DNA of 64,000 nucleotides from Rhizophagus irregularis (GCF_026210795.1 NC_089438.1:186001-250000), one strand, 5' to 3'; counted from the stretch's first letter, positions 21,826 through 33,999 are shown. Made by a program: numbers and translations. The notes: a model not told the origin generated them from the sequence alone.

Positions 21826-23025
21826 CTACCAAAGAAATAATTTTATATTGGACGAATATTTCATAATAATTTCAGTCAAGCCAGCCTTATTGTAATATTT
21901 GTAATCAAAAATTCTAATACTTTCCAGATATTTGCAACTAATAAGAATCGTTTCTAATATTTCTAATTCATTATCTTCAATTCTAATAAAAAGATTTCTA
22001 AGGTTTGGACAGAACTTGATTATCGCTAAATTTAATGAATTATCATTACTTTTAACATAAAATTCTTTTAGATTTTTTCCATTATTTTCCAAAAATTTTA
22101 TCAATAATTCATTTTCTGGACATTCCACATTAAATTTTAAACTTCGTAACTGCGGAAAAACAACATATTGTAATTTATTAAAACCTTCATAAGATTCGTT
22201 ACTGGAAAATATGAATACAAGTTCTTGTAAATTTGTGAATCTAGCAATAAATGATAATGGTATTACAGCCTTGAAAAAACATCCCATTCCTCTATAGATA
22301 CAAAATGTAACCAAAGAATTAGGAAATTTTGATATCAAAGTATTTATATCTGTCAAATCTACACCATATTTATACTGATACACTTTCAAGTGCCTTAAAT
22401 TTTGCAGAGAAGAAATTAAATCTCCTAATCCATTTGAAATCAATTCATCGAGTATTATGCTTAGTGTATGTATAGTTGTTTGACATATTCTAGATAAATG
22501 ATAAAAAAATTCAGGTTGAATATTTGAACAACAACTTAATGTTGAGAGATTCTTTAAACATTCTCTCGCCCCAGGATATGATGTAAAAGTTATTGATGTC
22601 AAATTTGTTAATGTATATCTTAATTCTCTTAAAGAAGAAATCTGACACATAAGTAATTTGAATATTTCCTGTAATACTATAGTTGTGATATCATTTAAAT
22701 TTTGAACTGAAATATCTTGTATTCTAAGAAAGTGTTCAATATCTTTAATAACTTTACAAACTTCCAGATATTTACAAAATGATGCATAATTAAACACTGG
22801 AGTTTTTGAAGTTGAAATTGAAATTCCATTATTATATAAAATTTCTTTTGAATCATTTGGAAGGCAAGCGATTAAAGTACTAAGATTTCTAATATATCTC
22901 CAGTAAATTCTGACGGAAATTTTACACCAGTTTCGGCTGACTAATAAGCATGAATACAAAGTATTTGAATCATCCTCTAAATATTCAATAATATCATTAA
23001 GGCAATCGATAGGAAATTGTAACAT
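21826..23025 (-). CDS. F-box/LRR-like protein D
   Basis: Intact single-exon gene, 399 aa from MLQFPIDCLNDIIEYLEDD (ATG 23025; ATG 23109 would add the same 28 codons as in copy C). F-box at residues 1-45 (LYSCLLVSRNWCKISVRIYW), then LRR-like segments. It differs from copy C by scattered substitutions (SRN for NRS, CSNIQPEFFYHL for SSNIHPEFFYKL), so it is a recent duplicate. Predicted SCF adaptor. Head to head with kinase D across 1.76 kb. Confidence 0.87.
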   Translation of the reverse strand: MLQFPIDCLNDIIEYLEDDSNTLYSCLLVSRNWCKISVRIYWRYIRNLSTLIACLPNDSKEILYNNGISISTSKTPVFNYASFCKYLEVCKVIKDIEHFLRIQDISVQNLNDITTIVLQEIFKLLMCQISSLRELRYTLTNLTSITFTSYPGARECLKNLSTLSCCSNIQPEFFYHLSRICQTTIHTLSIILDELISNGLGDLISSLQNLRHLKVYQYKYGVDLTDINTLISKFPNSLVTFCIYRGMGCFFKAVIPLSFIARFTNLQELVFIFSSNESYEGFNKLQYVVFPQLRSLKFNVECPENELLIKFLENNGKNLKEFYVKSNDNSLNLAIIKFCPNLRNLFIRIEDNELEILETILISCKYLESIRIFDYKYYNKAGLTEIIMKYSSNIKLFLW

Positions 23026-23109
23026 TTTAGCAGGACACTCAAATTTTAACAATTTAATGGAAAGAGTTTGAGAAATTTGGTTCATTACGTAACATAAATT
23101 GGCGTGCAT

Positions 23110-24787
23110 ATTTATTTATTGTGTAATGCTGCAGAATTTATCGGCTATTGGGTAAACTTTTAACTTTTAAGCATAATTGATTGTCGATCCATTTATCCGT
23201 TATTATACTTTTTATTGTATAACGATTGAAATGTCCTCGTCATTTGAGTAAATTTACAAGTATGATGGTCGCTGGAACTTATTATTTGATTACAAATATT
23301 TTTTAAAGTATTCCTGAAAGTTAGGTACAATTTACTTACTGCCTTAAATTTTTTTTGTAAGATAAAAAAAATTACTTATTATTTGAATTAATTAAATACA
23401 TAAAAAATATTCGCGGTAATTTAATTATTTTAAATTTATTATATAGTATTATCTCTAATTTTAATTACAATTCTTATTATAATTCGTCCAATTTATTAAT
23501 ATTTATGAAACAATTTATTAATTCAAAAAAATTTACAAATAAATAATTTTAAAAATTTCGCTCCATACTGCCTGTACTACGCAATATTTATTATTATAAA
23601 TAGTATTGATTGATATTTTAACATTTAATACATATTTCTGAAATTCTTATTTTTTATTAATTTTTCGCTTGAATATTAACTGTTAATAAAATTATTATTT
23701 TAGTTATCAAATCGGGAAACAATATTTTTGTTACTATTTGAAGTATTACCATTAAAGCTAAGCTTCTGTAGGTACTAATAAAAATTTTTATTTTTTAAAA
23801 ATAGTTCATCATAATGTTTGTACTTCCTCTAATAATAATTGAAAATGATATTCCACATTTATTATTTTTAATTGGCAATCCGGATAAAGATCGGCACTTT
23901 GATTTTGGGGATAAGGTACTTAATAAAATTAAATCTACTGTGCATAGAAATAATTATAAATTCGAAGAATTGATTTTTGAGCTTATAAGAAAGTACCTTT
24001 TATATTTTAAGAAAATCTTTGAAAATTTGTCAAAAAACACTTAATTGGTATATGTACATATATAGTAAAATAAATCAATAATTATGCTTTAATATTTATG
24101 ACTTAACCATATACGCAGCTCAGATTCCAAAATGATAAAAAATCATAATAAATTTGCTCCAAAATTTACTAATACGTTTGTATAGCGATAATGCCAATCT
24201 TATCCAGATTGGCAATTAATTGTTTTTTTATTCTAACGTATCGATTTAACATACATGAGCAGATACAATAATACTATCATATACACTGTTATCTGATGTA
24301 TAAAATTAAAGTGACCTATTTAAAAAAAAAATAAAACAAATTTTTGTACTAAAAAGTACATTGTTGCCGATGAATTAACTAAGCCTTCCTGAGCATGTCA
24401 CCTATCTATCTTGGTCACATGATCAAGATCGCCGCGGCACATTTTTAACAGGTTTAACGGATAAATTTATTCCAGAAGTACTTACATACGATACTATTGG
24501 TCTTCTAAAATCCGAAATTTTCCTTTTTTATCCAGAAGAACGAGCTTATATCCTGTTTTGCTGCGCCATCCAGAAAAATGAAAAATGACCAAAAAAACCG
24601 AAAACGGTAGGACCAAAAAAACGAAAACAAATATAAAAACGTAAAGAATAAACTACCCAAAGACTATAGATATCAATTTGAAAATATGTAATTTATTCAA
24701 ATTGTAGATTAATTAAGCAACTTCGGTGTTTAAAAAATAAAAAAATTATTCTAAATCTTTTTTTTTAAAAATTTGTCTAAATTTACT
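23110..24787. promoter_or_regulatory. Divergent intergenic region, F-box D / kinase D
   Basis: Carries the same blocks as the region between F-box C and kinase C: a variant TCGGCTATTGGGTAAAC (about 23140), ATTTATGAAACAATTTATTA (about 23502), TACGCAATATTTATTATT (about 23577), TTTGTACTTCCTCTAA (23816, also near 13099) and ATTGTAGATTAATTAAG (about 24701). It also holds a small ORF (23814-24044) and the hairpin GCCAATCT/AGATTGGC near 24191-24212. Confidence 0.45.
23814..24044 (+). CDS. Small hypothetical ORF in kinase 5' flank
   Basis: 76 codons from ATG 23814 (MFVLPLIIIENDIPHLLFL). No recognised domain. Its beginning is shared with the flank of kinase C near 13096, where the frame is not kept, so it is more likely upstream non-coding DNA that happens to be open than a gene. 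Confidence 0.15.
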   Translation: MFVLPLIIIENDIPHLLFLIGNPDKDRHFDFGDKVLNKIKSTVHRNNYKFEELIFELIRKYLLYFKKIFENLSKNT

Positions 24788-26979
24788 ATGTCAACTATTC
24801 GAAAAGAATTGGTTTTCTATATGATAAATAAAGCATTTATATTAACTGATTATAATATTTACGATAATATCGAAAAACGACATGAATTTAGAAAACAAAC
24901 TATTCTTGCTGATAAATCCCTTACGAAAGAAGAAAAATCAGTAACAATAAAGAAATTAAATAAGAGTCATGACTGTAGAAAAATCCGTTATAATGAAGGA
25001 AAAAGAAGAGTTTGTGAAGACTGCAAAAATGAATGTTTGGCAATATCATATTGTGAATATTGTATTAGAAATTATTTGAAAGCGAAATTTTCAAATTGGA
25101 CGTCTGGAAATAATGATATTGATGATTTAATTAAGAAATGTCAAATGGAATCACGTGCTCCTGACATGATAGTTGAATGGATTCCATATAATAAATTTCA
25201 AAATATTGAATATCTAACTAGAGGTGGTTGTTCTGAAATTTATACAGCAGATTTGATTGGTAGAAGATATAAAAAGTGGAATTCTGAGCAACAACAACTA
25301 ATATTATCTAAAACTATTAGGAAAGTAGTTCTTAAAAAGTTGGAAAATATCGAAAACGCTAATAGAAGTTGGTTTGATGAGGTATGTAATATAAAAAAAT
25401 GATAGAAATTAAAAACAAATTAAAAATTAAGATACTTTAATGTTTTGTAGGCCAAATCTCATCTAACTATAACTAGCGAATGGTCAAACGTAGTACAATG
25501 TTATGGTTTAACCCAAGACCCACTAGATGGGAACTATATTCTTGCAATGAGAAAATTAGATACTAATTTAAGATAATATTTACAACGAAATCATAATAGA
25601 CTTACATGGAAAGAGAGAACTAATATTGTATATTATGTAAATCGTTCACTTAGTAGTATCCATAAAGGAAATGCAATTCATAAAGATTTACATTCAGGAA
25701 ATATATTATATCATCAATATAGTAATATTTGGTATATTAGTGATCTTGGATTTTGTGGGCCTGCTGATAAACCATTAAAAAGTATATATGGAAATCTTCC
25801 TTATATTGCGCCAGAAGTTATTGTCGGAAAAGGATATATTTCTGCATCTGATATATATAGTATTGCAATGATAATGTGGGAAATTTCATCTGGACAGCCA
25901 CCTTTTGCTAATTATGAAGATGACTATGATCTTGCAATGGATATTGTTAATGGTATGAGACCAAAGTTTGTATCAGGAACTCCTTTAAAATACAAAGAAT
26001 TAATGGAACAATGTTGGGATGCTGATCCAACAAAAAGACCTGATGTTTATTCCATTCGGAAGAAAATAAGAGAAATTAATAAATCATATTATGAAAACGC
26101 TCCGGAAAATTTTAAAAAAGTCAATAATTTAGAAATATTAAGTTGTTATTATTACGCAAGTAGTAAATTATCTATAAGTAAAATTTATCAATTTGATAAT
26201 TTACCTGAACCAAGAAATGCAACTGAAGGTACATTTTAAAATTGTAACGGTTTAATATTTAAATTAATTTTTAATTACCATTTTTTTTTAAAAAAAAAAT
26301 AATAATAGAAGGGCAAGAAGGTATACATTTTATCATATTCGTAAAATCTTTTTAAAATTTTTAAATATAATTTAATGGAATATTCATTATTTATTTTTTA
26401 AAGCTTTCCATAGTAAACCTTATAGTTTCAATATCCCTGAAAATAGTAGTAGTAAGTATTTCCCATCTGAAATTTTTCTTAGTTAATGATTCATCAAAAT
26501 AAATAGTATTTACTAATCATTTAAATTTCGCTTAAAAAATCACAATATATTAATCTTGTATTAAAAATATATAAGTACTACAATAATAGTAAGTAATTAA
26601 TGCATATGTCAAAACATAAACTTTGATTAAATAAGGCAATGATATTTTTTAGAAAGTAATAATCGATGTCGTATTTTATACAGAGTAGTATAATTAAAAT
26701 AATATAAAAGAGAATTTTAAAAACAACAAATAAAGCAGCAAGATTCTGACGATATGCAAATGTTTATAAATTTAGTAGTAGAAACATAACATAATCGTAT
26801 TATTTAATTATATTTTACTTTACAGATAATGATGGCATTTATAATAATCCAAATCTTCATCCAGAAGAACAAAATGAACTCGAAATTACTGATGGTAAGT
26901 AAATACATTTAATTATGACAAAATAATTTCAAAATTAATTCAAACTACTAATTTTTAATTTATTTTAGACGGATTTTAA
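24788..26979 (+). pseudogene. TKL kinase D, one nonsense codon
   Basis: Exon 1 is 24788-25381 (start MSTIRKELVFYMINKAF) with the Cys cluster CEDCKNECLAISYCEYCIRNYL, a weak Gly loop YLTRGGCSEIYTAD and the Lys strand VVLKKL. The intron is 25382-25450; exon 2 starts AKSHLTI at 25451. At 25574-25576 TAA replaces the Glu codon of LREYL-type sequence; after it the frame is open through the rest of the kinase domain to 26229. The catalytic loop reads HKDLHSGNIL instead of HRD. Tail exons are recognisable (FHSKPYSFNIPENS at about 26404-26451, DNDGIYNNPNLHPEEQNELEIT at about 26825-26894, terminal DGF at 26969-26979). Probably a recently inactivated copy; readthrough or an assembly error cannot be excluded. 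Confidence 0.85.
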
Positions 26980-28624
26980 ATTATTTTACTATCAATTATA
27001 ATAATTATTATTATATTATTTATTAAATATCAATTATATTTTATTTTATTTGATTTATTTAAACACTGAGTTTATCTTAGTATTCTTAGTTTGTAATTTA
27101 AGTAAATCACTTTTTATACATTTATATATTATTTGTACTATATTTGTATTATATTATTATTTAGGTATATATTTTTTTAAGTTTTGTAATAAATATAAAT
27201 ATTTGTCTAATGCGTTTATTCATTATTAATATGATTACCAGCACTTGTAATTATGCAAATATATGTTTTTAAACTATCTTACTAGAATTTACTGGAAATT
27301 GCTAAATCCAATTAAATAATCTAAATTTTTTTTGAATTTTTTAAATTTTAGAAAGAACATGGTAACATAATTATAAAAAAACGAAGGAATTGGAACATTT
27401 ACAATCCGGTTTAAAAAAAATAATAAATGAAAAAGTTACACCGAAATGCTCTGTAAGTTTGGTCAACGTCTTTCGATGTTGGGAAAGTTTTTCCTTCTTA
27501 TTGTTTACAAGGCATTACTATAAGTTTTTCTATATGAGTATTACATCCACTGATAATGCCTGAAATATCGGATAATGCTTGTCATATTTGTCTTAGGATC
27601 TTCATCATAAGATACCCCTGTCATAATTATCTTTTTGTATTTTTACTTTGCTTTATATATTTTTCGTTTTTGATTTTTTTTTTGACATGAAAAAACGCCG
27701 AAAACGCGAAAAATCTTAACTCAGATTGATGAAAATTCACCTAATTTGAAATTGCGTGGAGGTTGTAATTTAAATATAAGTAAAAACAATGTAAATAGTC
27801 TTTCAGACGTTAAATAATTAATTAACTTCCTATGAATACCAAACGCCGACAAATTGCCACTTCAGATAAAAAGATAAGAAAACGTTATTGCTGACTTTTA
27901 TATGTGAAATCCATTAAATTTACTTGTATTAAACCTGCATCCGAAGTAAACAAGACATTGTCTCCATTTAATACTGATATTGGATTTATTAGGCTGGAAG
28001 CGAGGTTTTTGTTTGTATAATAAAATAACGAACAAATAAACATATGAATATAGGGCCTTGGAATAATTTTATAGCCCATACAAAATTATAAATGTGCAAA
28101 AAAAATACTAGTACTGTCAGTTTTATTAGAAAAATTCTAATATGCTCCATTAATTCAGATTATACACATGGTATCAACAATAATATTAAATGGAATAGAC
28201 TATTGATAATAATTTGCCTTATGAATATTTATAGTTTCTGCAATTAAGTTCATATAGAAATACTAGCACGAGTAATTCATTGAGCAAATTATCCAGTAAC
28301 ATTTATTTCTCTAGTATACTTAAAAGTATATGTAGCTTTTTGTTAGTGTGATATACACAGGCAGCCTCGACAAACCGACTCATCCTTCCATTAGAAAAGT
28401 CCGATATATCAAGAAATTCGATATATCAAAAATAAATTTATTATTGTACTATAATAATCCGTTACAGATCCGGTTTATTGTGTAATTTACTTTATCCTGG
28501 AATATATATTATACAGTATAATATTATTCCTCTATCTAATACAATACCGAATATAAGAGGTTGGGCCCACCGCTAGTTATATGTTCAAAAATCAATACAT
28601 AAATTATTATTATATTAACTACAC
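26980..28624. other. Intergenic, no supported gene
   Basis: Kinase 3' flank to about 27310. About 27840-28080 has a minus-strand ORF (64 codons) with mixed hydrophobic sequence and no recognised domain. 28360-28440 contains GATATATCAAGAAATTCGATATATC, a short local repeat. Nothing else is called. Confidence 0.4.
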
Positions 28625-29293
28625 TAGGACCCCAAACAATACTAATATAGGTAGGAGCTGAAGATGCGTCGTTATCTTAGTAGCTCTCAATATGTTAGAA
28701 TTTAGGAATGCGTACAATCATCAAAAAATTTTGATAAGGTTAGAATTTGATTTTGCGTAATTTTGATTGGATTTTAGGATGGTAAGATGTTGGATTTGCT
28801 TATTTTTGGTATATTTTTGGAAATAAAAAATAATAATTAATTTTATTTAACGATCATCTTAAAATAAATTTTTTTTTTTCGAAAAAAATCTTTTCTGTAT
28901 TGCATACATAATGTTTCATTGGAAATATGGTAAAGAGTGATTGGCTAACATAAATACGTTACTCATATTGTTAATGCAAAAAAAGTAGTATGTATATGTG
29001 AAAAAGGAATCAAATTAAACCACAGGTATGAAGAAGATTATTTAAATAGACATGTAGCATGTTCAGGATGTAAAGCAGACGAAGACAGAGAACAATTTGA
29101 TACAACTAATAAAAGAGCCAATTAAAATTTTAAAAACTGACTTGAAGTTAGAGGATTAAAATGCGTATTTTGTAAAAATTTCAGGGGTTAGGAGCTATAA
29201 ATGCGTACTGATCATAGTCAAAAGTGCTGCGTACAGCTAATAGTAAATTTTTTTTTCTGGACCTTACCTATATCAGTATTGTTCGGGGTCCTA
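28625..29293. mobile_element. 669-bp TIR element with 6-bp target duplication
   Basis: Begins TAGGACCCCAAACAATACT and ends with its near-perfect complement; two mismatches in about 29 bp (28625-28653 and 29265-29293). It is flanked by CTACAC at 28619-28624 and 29294-29299. It encloses a zinc-finger-like reading frame (28949-29125). The superfamily is not assigned; a 6-bp duplication fits none of the commonest families cleanly. Confidence 0.75.
28949..29125 (+). pseudogene. Zinc-finger-like fragment inside TIR element
   Basis: Open frame of 58 codons without ATG, ending TAA 29123-29125. It contains CICEKGIKLNHRYEEDYLNRH then CSGCKADEDRE: a C-x-C, H, C-x2-C spacing like the degenerate zinc fingers seen at the N-terminus of transposon-derived proteins in this lineage. 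It is probably a remnant of the DNA-binding domain of the parent transposase, but no catalytic part is present. Confidence 0.45.
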
Positions 29294-29869
29294 CTACACT
29301 TCATATTCTAATTTATCCAGTTTATAAATTTTTATGAAACGGTTATCATCGCTCATCTGATTTTATCTTAAAAAGTGTATTGTTTTTACATTTTATGGTT
29401 ATTTTGACAGTATTGTTTAAAGTTATAATTCACATGTTATACGGTATATATTAGAAAATATCGATACGTCAAGCTTGTACTGCGCAATATTTATAATACT
29501 ATGAATATTATGCATGACGTGACTTTAATTTGAAGTAACCAATATCTTGCTAAACCATAATTATTATATCTCTTTAATAATCTTGTTCCCCTTATTTTAT
29601 TCACAGATAAGGTTAGGAAAATTATTATTTTAGCTATTCAATCAGATGACGTTTTCTTTTTCTTTTTTAATATAACAGATAATAAATAATTAAATGTGAC
29701 GTAATGATATTCCATATTTCTACCAATTTAGGAATATGCACATTGTAGATTAGTGAAACAAACTCCGGAGTTAAAAACCGTAAACATCGTCTAACGAAAA
29801 AAAAAGTTTTTATAACTAACTTTTTTAAATTTAAAAAATTTACATTTTAATCTTTTCTTCTAAGTTACT

Positions 29870-32183
29870 ATGTCAGCCGCCGTTTATACTGTTCTTAACA
29901 AAGCATATGCATTAGCTAATAGTGACTCAGTGAGCGTAGATGAAAATTATAAATCTATGAAACAATTTATTCTTAATGATGAATCTCTAACGGAAAATGA
30001 AAAATTAGAAGCAAAAGAATTATTAAAAAAAGAATATGATTATACTAAAATTCTTTATGATGAGGGGAAAAGAAGAGTTTGTAAAAACTGTCAACAAAAA
30101 TGTTTAGCAAAATTATATTGTGAATATTGTATTAGAAATTATTTAAAATCAAAATTTTCAAGTTGGACATCTGAAAATAATGGTATTAATAATCTAATTC
30201 AGGAATGTCAAATGGATTCACGTGCACCAGATAGTATTATTGAATGGATTCCGTATAATAATTTACAAGATATCAAGTATCTAACTGAAGGTGGATTCTC
30301 TGAAATCTACAAAGCAGATTGGATTGGTGGTCGATATCATGAATGGGATTCAAAAGAACAACAATTAAAAAGATGTGGATCCATGGAAATTATACTTAAA
30401 AAGTTAGTAAATATTGAAAGGGCTGATAGAATCTGGTTTGATGAGGTATGTAATCTAAAAGTGTTTTAAAAATCAAAATAATATTTAAATTATAATACTT
30501 TTAATATTTTGTAGGCCAAATCTCACCTAACTATAAGTAATAAATGGCCAGATATAGTAAAATGTTATGGGTTGACTCGAAACCCATTAGATGGAAAATA
30601 TATGCTTGTAATGATGAAATTAGATATGGATTTAAAAGATTATTTACGCCAGTATCATGATCAACTTTCATGGAACGAAAAAATTACAATTGCATATCAT
30701 GTAATTAATGCACTTGATAGTATTCATAAAGAAAATGTAGTTCATAGAGATTTACATTCAGGAAATATATTATATAATCAAAGTTCTAATTATTGGCTTA
30801 TTAGTGATCTTGGATTCTGTGGACCTGTTGACAAGCCATTAGGAGGTATATATGGAAATCTTCCTTATATTGCACCAGAAGCTATAGTTGGAAAAGAATA
30901 CTCATTTGCATCTGACATATATAGTATTGCAATGATAATGTGGGAAATTTCATCTGGACAACCACCTTTTGCTAATTATAAAAAAGATTATAATCTTGCA
31001 ATGAATATTGTCAATGGTAAGAGACCAACAATTGTATCAGAAACTCCTTTAAAATATGTAGAATTAATGAAGCAATGTTGGGATGCTGATCCAAAAAAAA
31101 GACCTGATATTAAAATGTTATCAGATATGATTAATGATATTAATAGGTTATATTACCCAAATGTACCAACTAGTTATAATAAAAAAAATATTTTTAGAAA
31201 ATTCTTAAGAAAATTCAAAAAAACTAACGCTAATAATTTAAATAATGTAAGTACTTCGGAAATAATGAGCTGTTATAATGCAGGACATGCAAGTAAAATT
31301 TATAATCTAAATAATTTGCCAGAACCAAAAAATGCAACTGAAGGTATAATTTAATTTTTTTTCATAATATTGTTGAATTTAAATTAATTACTATTTATTT
31401 ATTTATTTTATGGAAAAAATTATAGAAGAGCAAGAAGGTAAATAGTCTAATGTTTTTAGAATTCTATTTATAATAGTTTTAATATTATTTATTTATTTTA
31501 TTTTTTTAAAAAGCTTTTCATAGTAAACCATATAGTTTTAGTATTCCTGAAAATAGTAAGTATTTCAATTTATAATATTATCATTGCTTATATATTCTAA
31601 TCCTAAAATTTCTTTCTTCTTTTTTTAGTTGATGATTTCAATAAATCAAATGATAAAAATAATAATACATCAAAATCAAATAGTATTTTTAAAGGTGAAT
31701 ATTAGTCATCTAATTTCAATTAAACCCGCAAAATGTATTAATTTTATATTGAAAATATAGGAAATAGTAAAGCACTGTCTAAAGTACTTCAAAAACTAAA
31801 TATAGGGCCAAGTAATAGTGAGTAAATAACGCAGATACTGTATATAATTTTTTTTTATTAAAGCAAAAACTTCGACTAATGTAATTATACTATTAGATAA
31901 TCAAAATTATCATGAAAGAAGTATTATAAATCAACAAGTAAAGAATCAAGATGTTGATGGTGTGTAAATTTAGCAAATTTAGCAGTAACATAATATATCG
32001 ATATCATTATACTTATATTTTTATTTTTTAGATAATGATGAAATTTGTAATAATCCAAATCTTCATCCGGAAGAACAAGAAGAATTCGAAATTCCTAATG
32101 GTAATTAAATTCATTACTACAAAATAATTTCAAAAAAATTAATTCTAAATATTAATCTTTAATTATTATTAGATGGGTTTTAA
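29870..32183 (+). CDS. TKL-type protein kinase E, intact, 9 exons, 574 aa
   Basis: Exons: 29870-30445, 30515-31343, 31426-31437, 31514-31555, 31629-31694, 31761-31817, 31897-31959, 32032-32100, 32173-32183; the total of 1725 nt is exactly 575 codons. Leader residues 1-130 carry a Cys cluster (C71, C74, C78, C84, C87) with YCEYCIRNYLKSKFSSWTS and EWIPYN, typical of Rhizophagus kinases. Kinase domain about 137-400: EGGFSEIYKA loop, Lys in IILKKL (K177), HRD 269-271 with HSGN276, D290-L-G in place of DFG, then IAPE and MWEISSGQPPF. All catalytic residues are present. The tail is encoded by phase-1 exons of 12-69 nt and ends ...PNLHPEEQEEFEIPN-DGF. It has no divergent F-box partner in this window, but its upstream blocks match those of kinases C and D. 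Confidence 0.92.
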
Positions 32184-32314
32184 ATTATTTTTACTACAAA
32201 TTATAATATTTATTACAACGTTATTATAATAGGTTTATTTAAACACTAGGAATATAGTAACACGCCAATTATTCTTAGTTTGTAATTTAAATAAATTAAT
32301 TTTCTCTTATTTTA

Positions 32315-32659
32315 TCATAATTTGTCCATGTCTAAATGTTCTTTATAGTTGTGTAAACTCGCAATCAACTTGATATCTGTCAAGACATTTATGTGAAGAA
32401 CGCGAACAAGAAGGACAAAAGAAACTCTGAAAAGTTCTTTCCATTCCAAAGTAATCACAGCATTCTCAATCATAATTGTCATGTTCTCTTCAAAATCGTA
32501 GGATTCAACATACATGCAAGTGCGATAAATTCGTATACATTGAATTATTTCATATAAAACACAAACAACAATCCAAATATATAAGTTTATCAATTTCGTT
32601 TGATCCTCTTTTATACAAATATTTTCGGGAATTCTCGAAATTAGATACAATGCACTCAT
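32315..32659 (-). CDS. Hypothetical ORF, 114 aa
   Basis: ORF starting MSALYLISRIPENICIKED, with one hydrophobic stretch (LYIWIVVCVLYEIIQ, about residues 27-41) and a further hydrophobic segment near 80-95. No recognised family. It lies in the 3' flank of kinase E. It could be a small membrane protein or a chance ORF. Confidence 0.2.
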   Translation of the reverse strand: MSALYLISRIPENICIKEDQTKLINLYIWIVVCVLYEIIQCIRIYRTCMYVESYDFEENMTIMIENAVITLEWKELFRVSFVLLVRVLHINVLTDIKLIASLHNYKEHLDMDKL

Positions 32660-32869
32660 TCTGAATTTTTCTGTCCATTAAACAAGCTAATTCATTGCTT
32701 AACGTTGGGGATCACAATCTGGGTGACAAATTTTTGACCAGAATTATCATAATTTCGGCCAGAGTTACGATTAGTCATATACACGTCGGGTTCCTTAATG
32801 TACAGCGAGGGTGTACGATATTAACGTACGCAATTAATTTTTAATAAAAGTGTATTTTTCAGTTGTCTT

Positions 32870-33090
32870 CAAACTATATCATTCAAAGGATTTTATGTTA
32901 AAAAATATTTGCTAAATAACGTTTGTACTATACTTCATAATATTTTAATATGTTATACATTATTAAGTGACCGATTTACGTATTAATTGTTACATTATTA
33001 AGTGACCGATTTACGTATTAATTGTAATTTCAACAAGTCAAGAGACATTTTCATTTTTTTTTTGTTACTATTTTTTAAGTATTAAATTAT
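32870..33090 (+). repeat. Orphan copy of kinase upstream flank with 35-bp tandem duplication
   Basis: GTTTGTACTATACTTCATAATATT and AGAGACATTTTCATTTTT resemble the upstream blocks of kinases C-E, but no kinase follows. Within it, 32957-32991 is duplicated exactly as 32992-33026 (unit contains AAGTGACCGATTTACG). Confidence 0.6.
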
Positions 33091-33520
33091 ACTCATAAAG
33101 CATATTAATGAGATAAATTAATAATATATCCACTGATTTTATTGTTACTAGAGAGTGACCGTTGATAAATTTAAAGGTTTATAATTTCCCATAAAAAATG
33201 AATTTATAAACATAAACATAAGTAATTTATTAGCTACTTGGCATTTAAATTTGCAGAAAAAATGTCCTAGAAGTAATGGAGCGTAAAAACCCTGCTTAAT
33301 AAACAAATGATTCAGGATTATTAAACAATGTTGGAAATATGATTCTTCTGATAGGTGTCCAGAATGGACGGGTACAGAAATTACAGAAATTGGGTAATTT
33401 TATGATTTTTCGCAAATTCGGATCAGCCAAAATTGACGATATAAAGCGAAATGCTGATCATAATTTTGGCCGGAATTTCAAGAATTAATGTAAATCGCCA
33501 ATAACGACCTGAAAAATGGT
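33091..33520. other. Intergenic, nothing recognised
   Basis: AT-rich sequence with the short repeated phrase TACAGAAATTACAGAAAT near 33373. No gene or clear repeat boundary. Confidence 0.35.
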
Positions 33521-33526
33521 AATCGG

Positions 33527-33998
33527 ATTTATTTTCCGGTTACACATGCCGGTTAATCGTTCTCAATTACGATCAATTCCAATTTTTTTTTTTCTTTCCC
33601 TTCACTATAGCTTTTTTTTTTATAACTCATGCATATTTTAAAGAAGAGTCACTTAATAACCTTACGGTTAAAAAATGTTCGTTTAAATTTTAAATCATTA
33701 GAGAAAATGAATAATGATATTATAGTTCTAAAAATCGTCAAACTATCCCTAGAACCTTGAAAGTTTCTAATAAGAATACAATATATTAGGAATAATTATA
33801 TTAGAAACATAAAGAACATAAAGTTAAAATGTTGCACATCACAGAATATTGATTCAAAACTTTATTATTGTTTTTTTTATATTTAAAATTTTAACGTTAA
33901 AAAAATTTTTTTTTTATAATTATTGTAAAGTTTCAATTCGTTTAATTCTATCCGAAATCACATGTAACCGGCATTTGTACCGGTAAATAAATCCGGAT
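33527..33998. mobile_element. Candidate TIR element, about 470 bp
   Basis: ATCGGATTTATTTTCCGGTT...GCCGGTTA near 33527-33554 is matched in inverted form by TAACCGGCATTTGTACCGGT then AAATAAATCCGGAT near 33966-33998, with small indels. There is no coding content and no clear target duplication. A short CGTG(C/A)(C/T)AAAAT tandem follows at 34043-34089. Confidence 0.5.
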
Positions 33999-33999
33999 T

